Shown: positions 15,818 to 20,623 of the stretch, one piece after another
How the letters are laid out: each line of letters opens with the position of its first letter
How positions within the stretch are numbered: the first letter of the stretch is position 1
From: JBDTYT01 sp040005555
GTDB lineage: Bacteria > Actinomycetota > UBA4738 > HRBIN12
DNA length: 20,623 nucleotides
Direction: 5' to 3'
Assembly (NCBI GenBank): GCA_040005555.1
Contig: JBDTYT010000026.1
Coordinates: 1-20,623 of the forward strand
Position numbers and translations under genes: made by a program
The notes under the pieces: model-generated
Seen by the model: the letters and a program-made list of their open reading frames with translations, nothing else
Told to the model about the DNA's origin: nothing
Database searches by the model: none

Positions 15818-18265
15818 TCACCCAGCCGTGACGACGTTCACGAGCCTCGGGGCGCGCACGACGAGCCGGGCGATCGTTCGGCTTCCGACCGCCCGCTGCA
15901 CGCCTTCGGATCCGAGCGCGAGCGCTCGGCAGGCTTCCTCCGAGACGTCCGGATCGACCTCCACCCGGTCGCGCACCTTGCCGTCGACCTGGAGCACGAG
16001 GGTGACCCGGTCATCTCGAGCAAGCTCCGGGTCGTAGGTCGGCCACGCGGACCGATGCACGCTCTCGGGGTGGCCGAGCTCCACCCGCCACAGCTCCTCA
16101 GCGGTGAAGGGCGCGAGGGGAGCGAGCATCTGGACGAGGGCGCCCGCCGCCTCGTGAGCGCCGTGGCCGGCATCCAGTGCCGAGCGGATCTCGTTCGTCA
16201 GCACCTGCAGCTTCGAGATCGCCACGTTGAACCGGAATCGCTCCAGATCCCGGGTGACGCCCTTGATCGTGCCGTGAGTGTGTCGCCGCAGCTCGTTGGT
16301 CTCGGGAGCCTCACGTCCGGCCGCTTCACCTACCGTGGCGTGAACCCGGCCGAGCCACGCGTTCGCGCCCGGCCGGCGTTCGGAATCCGGCGCGATCAGC
16401 TTCCAGTCGATGTCGTCCTCGAACGGCCCCGCGAACAAGATCGTGACGCGCATCGTGTCGGAGCCCCATCGCTCGACGAAGGGCATCAGCTCGACGACGT
16501 TGCCCTTCGACTTGCTCATCGACGCCCCGCCGAAGATCACTTGGCCCTGGTTCATGAGCCGCAGCATCGGCTCGGTGAAGGCGATCAAGCCGAGGTCGTA
16601 GAGGACCTTCGTGAAGAAACGGCAATACAACAGGTGCAAGATCGCGTGTTCGACCCCGCCCACGTACTGGTCGACGGGCATCCAACGCGCAACGGCCTCC
16701 GGGTCGAACGCCCGGCGTTCGTCGTTCGGCGAGCAGTAGCGGAAGTAGTACCAGGACGAATCGACGAACGTGTCCATCGTGTCGGTGTCGCGCCGCGCGG
16801 GCGCGCCGCAGGTTGGGCACGTCACGTTGACGAAGCCCTCGTTGCGTGCGAGTGGCGACTCGCCACCCGGCCGGAAGTCGACGTCATCCGGCAAAAGGAC
16901 CGGGAGCTGGTCCTCGGGCACCGCGACCTCGCCGTGTTCGGGGCAGTGGATGATGGGGATCGGAGCGCCCCAGTAGCGCTGGCGGCTGATCAGCCAATCG
17001 CGCAGCCGGAACGAGACCGAGGCTTTCCCCTTGCCCTCGCGCTGAAGCCACGCGATGACCTCGGAGATCGACTCGGGCGACCGCACGCCGTCGAGGGGCC
17101 CGGAACCCACCATCACGCCTTCGTGGTCGTAGGCCTCGGTCATGGAGGCTGGATCACGCTCCTGGCCCTCGGGCTGGACGACGACCCGGATCGGCAGGTC
17201 GTTCGCGCGTGCGAACTCGAAGTCGCGCTGGTCGTGCGCCGGCACGCCCATCACCGCGCCGGTCCCGTATTCCATCAGCACGTACGGCGCGACGAACACC
17301 GGCACCTGCTCCCCGTTCACAGGGTTGATGGCGTGCACCCCGAGCGGCAGCCCTTCACGGCTGTCGGCCTGCTCGCGGTTCGTGAGCGGCGTCGCCTGGA
17401 GCCGGTCGAGCAACGCCTTCGCTTGTTCCGCGGTCCCGCCCGCTTCCGCGAGCTTCATCACCAAGGGATGCTCGATCGCGAACACGAAGAACGTCACGCC
17501 CCACAGCGTGTCGGGCCGGGTCGTGAACACCTCGACCTCGTCGCCCGTCTCCGCGATCTGGAACGTGACCTCAGCTCCCTCGGACCGGCCGATCCAGTTG
17601 CGCTGCATCGTGATCACGCGCTCGGGCCAGTCGGCCAGCTCGTCGACGTCGTCGAGGAGCCGCTGGGCGTAGTCGGTGATCTTGAAGAACCACTGCGTGA
17701 GGTCCTTGCGGACGACCGGCGTACCGCATCGCTCGCAGGCGCCCGCGATCACCTGCTCGTTCGCGAGGACCGTCTGATCCTTCGGGCACCAGTTCGCCGG
17801 GGCGGTCTTGCGGTACGCGAGCCCTCGCTCGAACAGCTTGACGAACAACCACTGGGTCCAGCGATAGTACTCGGGGTCACACGTCGCGAGCCGGCGGGTC
17901 CAGTCGAAGGACATCCCCATGCGCCGGAAGGACGAAGCCTGCTGTTCGATGTTCGCGTACGTCCATTCCTTGGGGTGGATCCCGCGCTTGATCGCGGCGT
18001 TCTCGGCCGGGAGACCGAACGCGTCCCAGCCGATCGGATGCAGCACGTTGTGGCCCCGCATCGCCATGAATCGCGCGACGGCGTCGCCACCGCTGAACGC
18101 CTCCGCGTGACCGAGGTGCAGGTCTCCGGACGGGTACGAGAACATGTCGAGCGCATAGAAACGCGGCCTGGGATCCGCCGGGTCCTCGGAGGCCCTGTAC
18201 AGGTCCTCCTCATCCCAGCGCGACACCCATCGCGGCTCGATCTCGGTGGGGTCATACCTGCGCAT
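15818..18265 (-). CDS. leuS: Leucyl-tRNA synthetase
   Basis: LeuRS charges tRNA-Leu with leucine and edits mischarged products. The 815-residue protein has the class I HIGH-type motif HLGH at 50-53 within FSYPSGDLHLGHAEAF, and a KMSKS-type loop MSKSK at 583-587. The CP1 editing domain carries TTRPDTLWGVTF, and the C-terminal anticodon-binding and LeuRS-specific domains are present. Paired cysteines (WCPKDQ..., ACERCG, and TCPTCGAP) suggest zinc-binding inserts. The start is ATG 18265; TAGCAT lies 9 bp before it and there is no Shine-Dalgarno, pointing to a leaderless transcript. It follows the GGDEF-EAL gene after 44 bp, and the kinase gene lies 138 bp downstream. An open frame fills the opposite strand but is only a codon-bias shadow. 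Confidence 0.97.
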   Translation of the reverse strand: MRRYDPTEIEPRWVSRWDEEDLYRASEDPADPRPRFYALDMFSYPSGDLHLGHAEAFSGGDAVARFMAMRGHNVLHPIGWDAFGLPAENAAIKRGIHPKEWTYANIEQQASSFRRMGMSFDWTRRLATCDPEYYRWTQWLFVKLFERGLAYRKTAPANWCPKDQTVLANEQVIAGACERCGTPVVRKDLTQWFFKITDYAQRLLDDVDELADWPERVITMQRNWIGRSEGAEVTFQIAETGDEVEVFTTRPDTLWGVTFFVFAIEHPLVMKLAEAGGTAEQAKALLDRLQATPLTNREQADSREGLPLGVHAINPVNGEQVPVFVAPYVLMEYGTGAVMGVPAHDQRDFEFARANDLPIRVVVQPEGQERDPASMTEAYDHEGVMVGSGPLDGVRSPESISEVIAWLQREGKGKASVSFRLRDWLISRQRYWGAPIPIIHCPEHGEVAVPEDQLPVLLPDDVDFRPGGESPLARNEGFVNVTCPTCGAPARRDTDTMDTFVDSSWYYFRYCSPNDERRAFDPEAVARWMPVDQYVGGVEHAILHLLYCRFFTKVLYDLGLIAFTEPMLRLMNQGQVIFGGASMSKSKGNVVELMPFVERWGSDTMRVTILFAGPFEDDIDWKLIAPDSERRPGANAWLGRVHATVGEAAGREAPETNELRRHTHGTIKGVTRDLERFRFNVAISKLQVLTNEIRSALDAGHGAHEAAGALVQMLAPLAPFTAEELWRVELGHPESVHRSAWPTYDPELARDDRVTLVLQVDGKVRDRVEVDPDVSEEACRALALGSEGVQRAVGSRTIARLVVRAPRLVNVVTAG

Positions 18266-18274
18266 CGTGCGGGC

Positions 18275-18280
18275 ATGCTA
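18275..18280 (-). promoter_or_regulatory. leuS -10 hexamer TAGCAT
   Basis: Minus-strand TAGCAT (18280-18275) fits TANNNT and stands exactly 9 bp before the leuS ATG, the same spacing as at lepA and rpsT. No -35 is recognisable, and no T-box-like leader can fit between it and the ATG. Confidence 0.45.
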
Positions 18281-18309
18281 CCGAACCGAGCCAACCACAC
18301 CGGCGAGGT

Positions 18310-20457
18310 TCAGCGGCCGGCTGGAGGAGACGCCTCGTGGACGATCGCGGCGATCTCGACCGCGGGAACGGGCCGGCCGAGGTAGAACCCCTGACCGAGC
18401 GAACATCCGTGTTCGAGGAGAAACGCAAGCTCCTCGGCCGTCTCGATGCCCTCGGCGAGCGGTGTCATGTCGAGGTTCTTCGCAAGCTGCACCATCGCCT
18501 GCACCATGCTGCCGAGGTCGCGATCGCGATCGACGCCGCGCACGAAGGTCCGGTCGATCTTCAAGATGTCGACCGGTAGATGGTTGAGCCGCGAAAGCGA
18601 GGAGTAGCCCGTCCCGAAGTCATCGATCGCCAGACGCAGACCCCACGCGTGGAGCTCGGTGAGGATCGCCTGCGTCCGGTCCGGGTCACTCATGGCGGTC
18701 GACTCGGTGATCTCGATGATCACGCGACGCGGATCCAGATCCCCCGCCTCGAGCTTTCCGAGGATCTTCTCGGCCAGGCGCGGTGACCAGAGCTGGCGCG
18801 GCGAGAGGTTGAAGCTGAGATCGAGATCGATGCCCTCGGCTCTCCACACCGCGTCTTGGCGGACCAGTTGGTCGAGCACCCAGTCGCCGATGGCCTCGAT
18901 GAGCCCGAGCTCCTCGGCGAGCGGGATGAACTCCCCCGGTACCACGATGCCGCCTCCCAGATCCCGCCAACGGATGAGGGCCTCCACGCCCCGCACGATG
19001 CCGGTCGACAGCTCCACGATCGGTTGATAGTGCAGGACCCAGTGTTGGCCTTCGACGGCCCGACGCAGCCTCGTCGTCAGCGACAGCGTCTGGGCCGGGT
19101 CCTCGCCGGATTCCGAGTAGAGGACCCAGTCTCCGGGACCGGCCTTCTTGCTCTGATACATCGCCGCGTCGGCGTTGCGGAGCAGCGCGTGGGCGTCGTG
19201 CGCGTCTTGCGGGTACAGGCTGATGCCCAGGCTCGCGGTCGCGTAGAACTGCGTCCCGCCGAGCGTGAACGGCTCCGCGAGCGCCTCGCGGACTCGCTCG
19301 GCGACCGACTCGGCAACGAGGAACGCGGGATCGACCTGGTGCTGCGTACCGTCAGCGCGCTCCAGATCCGAGAGCAGCACGAGGAACTCGTCACCGCCTT
19401 GACGGGCGACGAGGTCCGTGTCGCGGGTGCAATCGCGCAAGCGCGCCCCGAGCTGCACGAGGAGCTCATCGCCTGCGTGGTGCCCGAGCGAGTCGTTCAC
19501 CAGCTTGAAGTTGTCCAGGTCGAGGAACAGGACCCCGACGCCCAGCTCGGACCGCCGTGCGCGGGCGATGGCGAGGTCCAACATCTCTTCGAACAGCACG
19601 CGGTTCGGAAGGCCGGTCAACTTGTCGTGATACGCCAGGAAGGCGACCTGCTCCTCGGCGTTCTTGCGCTCGGTGATGTCGAAGATCACGCCTTGGATCA
19701 ACCACGGTTCGCCGTCTTCGTTGCGGATGATGAACGCCTGCTCGCTCACCCAGACGACGTGACCGTCCTCGTGCACCATCCGATACTCGTGCGAGAGCGA
19801 CCGTCCGCTCCGGTAGGCATCGACGTACTCCTCCCAGGCTCGAGCCTCGTCCTCGGGGTGGACGTGATGGCGCCAGCAGTACGGATCGGCCAGCCATTCC
19901 TCCTGGCTCAGGCCGAGGAGCTCGGTCACCTGCGGGCTCACGTAGATGCTGCTCTGGTTCTCATCGACTGGGTCGATGTACGTGATCGCCGGGATGCCCT
20001 CGACGAGCGACAGGTACTTCGCCTCGGCCTCGAAGCGAGCGCTCTCGCGGACGTGAAGCTCCGACACGTCGCGAAGGGTGACCACGAGGTACCGGCCGCC
20101 ACGGCCCTGCACGGCGCCGAGATGCACTTCGACCGGGAGCTCCCGTCCATCCTTGCGATGGCACGTTCCTTCGAACGGGCGTCCGACGCCCGCTTCATCG
20201 ATCGGCGATCCTCCCGTGACGAGCTCACCGACCGGAAGGTCGAGCAACTCGCCGCTCGAGAATCCAGAGAGCTCCAGGACACGGTGGTTCGCGAACACGA
20301 TGCGGCCGTCCGCCGCCGCGACCACCAGGCACTCCGGCGTGGCCTCCAGGAGACCGTGCGCCTCCACGAGCTCATCGATGACCGCGCCGGACCCATCCCC
20401 CGCTTGCGGCGCGAGGGCAGCAGGAACCTCCGTCTCGCCATCCGTCCGAGCGTGCAT
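18310..20457 (-). CDS. PAS-PAS-GGDEF-EAL cyclic-di-GMP signalling protein
   Basis: A 715-residue cytoplasmic protein with no transmembrane segment. PAS domain 1 is at about 35-135 (ECLVVAAADGRIVFANHRVLELSGF). PAS domain 2 is at about 150-270, ending in the PAC-like VIFDITERKNAEEQ. The GGDEF diguanylate cyclase domain has GGDEF intact at 354-358 and a product-inhibition RxxD (RDTD, 345-348) at the canonical spacing. The EAL phosphodiesterase domain has EAL at 492-494, NLSPRQL, EITES, DDFGTGYSS (612-620), KIDRTFV and AEGIET. Both catalytic halves look active, so the net activity is probably set by the PAS sensors. ATG 20457 is chosen; TTG 20466 is possible, and neither has a Shine-Dalgarno. A TAGGTT hexamer (20493-20488) is a weak -10 candidate. 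No c-di-GMP effector gene is adjacent. Confidence 0.94.
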   Translation of the reverse strand: MHARTDGETEVPAALAPQAGDGSGAVIDELVEAHGLLEATPECLVVAAADGRIVFANHRVLELSGFSSGELLDLPVGELVTGGSPIDEAGVGRPFEGTCHRKDGRELPVEVHLGAVQGRGGRYLVVTLRDVSELHVRESARFEAEAKYLSLVEGIPAITYIDPVDENQSSIYVSPQVTELLGLSQEEWLADPYCWRHHVHPEDEARAWEEYVDAYRSGRSLSHEYRMVHEDGHVVWVSEQAFIIRNEDGEPWLIQGVIFDITERKNAEEQVAFLAYHDKLTGLPNRVLFEEMLDLAIARARRSELGVGVLFLDLDNFKLVNDSLGHHAGDELLVQLGARLRDCTRDTDLVARQGGDEFLVLLSDLERADGTQHQVDPAFLVAESVAERVREALAEPFTLGGTQFYATASLGISLYPQDAHDAHALLRNADAAMYQSKKAGPGDWVLYSESGEDPAQTLSLTTRLRRAVEGQHWVLHYQPIVELSTGIVRGVEALIRWRDLGGGIVVPGEFIPLAEELGLIEAIGDWVLDQLVRQDAVWRAEGIDLDLSFNLSPRQLWSPRLAEKILGKLEAGDLDPRRVIIEITESTAMSDPDRTQAILTELHAWGLRLAIDDFGTGYSSLSRLNHLPVDILKIDRTFVRGVDRDRDLGSMVQAMVQLAKNLDMTPLAEGIETAEELAFLLEHGCSLGQGFYLGRPVPAVEIAAIVHEASPPAGR

Positions 20458-20578
20458 GTACGACAAGCATCGAATCGACCGACGGAGAACCTAAGCCGGA
20501 AGCTCTACCCAGGTTGGGGTAAACGGTGGTGTGACGCTCCTCGATGCCGACGGGGGCGTGGTGTGGACCGTGGTGATG

Positions 20579-20623
20579 TGGACCCAGGGGGACTCGAACC
20601 CCCGACCTCGTGGCTGCCAGCCA
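20579..20623 (-). tRNA. tRNA-Ala(GGC), 3' part only
   Basis: The window edge cuts this tRNA in the anticodon stem. On the minus strand one reads a stem remnant TGG, the loop CTGGCAG with anticodon GGC, the stem CCACG, the variable loop AGGTC, the T arm GGGGG-TTCGAGT-CCCCC, the acceptor strand TGGGTCC and discriminator A (20579). U70 in the acceptor strand would form the G3:U70 pair that identifies alanine tRNAs, if the unseen 5' side has G3. The next bases are CAT, so CCA is not encoded. The 5' half lies beyond the window. Confidence 0.9.

Noticed and set aside
15782..18385. 867-codon open frame on the plus strand opposite leuS
   Set aside because: It mirrors leuS codon by codon, shows no recognisable domain and is rich in Arg, His and Asp as expected for a reverse-strand shadow of a high-GC gene. 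leuS is certain on the minus strand.

Overview
This window is ordinary chromosomal DNA from a high-GC bacterium, most likely an actinomycete-type (Actinomycetota) lineage. The evidence is the strong G/C third-position bias, the frequent GTG/TTG starts, and the gene order. On the minus strand it reads leuS, sensor kinase, comEA, comEC, holA, (rpsT on plus), lepA, hemW, hrcA, dnaJ, HIT, phoH, ybeY, CNNM/CorC, cdd, era. This is the conserved actinobacterial lepA/hrcA/dnaJ/phoH/era neighbourhood. Species cannot be named from the sequence. rsmE, which commonly follows dnaJ in this neighbourhood, is absent. I saw no insertion sequence, prophage, CRISPR array or plasmid gene.

Layout: positions 1-188 hold the 3' end of a plus-strand cupredoxin. 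Positions 241-4216 (minus) are a tight phoH-ybeY-corC-cdd-era group. Positions 4330-6847 are hrcA-dnaJ-HIT, preceded by a variant CIRCE heat-shock operator at 6858-6884. Positions 6994-9914 are lepA-hemW. A 79-bp divergent promoter region separates lepA from plus-strand rpsT (9994-10275). rpsT converges with holA at a 1-bp gap. Positions 10277-14243 are comEA-comEC-holA, that is DNA uptake plus the polymerase clamp-loader delta subunit. Positions 14327-15679 are an orphan membrane histidine kinase, preceded by a 138-bp gap with a possible three-way-junction RNA. Positions 15818-18265 are leuS. Positions 18310-20457 are a PAS-PAS-GGDEF-EAL cyclic-di-GMP enzyme. Positions 20579-20623 are the 3' end of a tRNA-Ala(GGC). 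No gene-free stretch exceeds 300 bp.

How the genes work together: most are translation and ribosome housekeeping (era, ybeY, lepA, rpsT, leuS, tRNA-Ala), protein quality control (hrcA, dnaJ), natural transformation (comEA, comEC) and replication (holA). Two signalling genes flank leuS. Neighbouring genes are packed by 4-bp stop/start overlaps, every one GTGA or TTGA, which suggests translational coupling. Several unit-leading genes have a TANNNT hexamer 7-9 bp before the start codon and no Shine-Dalgarno sequence, as expected for leaderless or nearly leaderless transcripts.

I did not find a clearly new multi-gene system. The most interesting signals are regulatory: the CIRCE variant with matched changes in both arms, the structured gap before the histidine kinase, and the alternating hairpins in the phoH leader.
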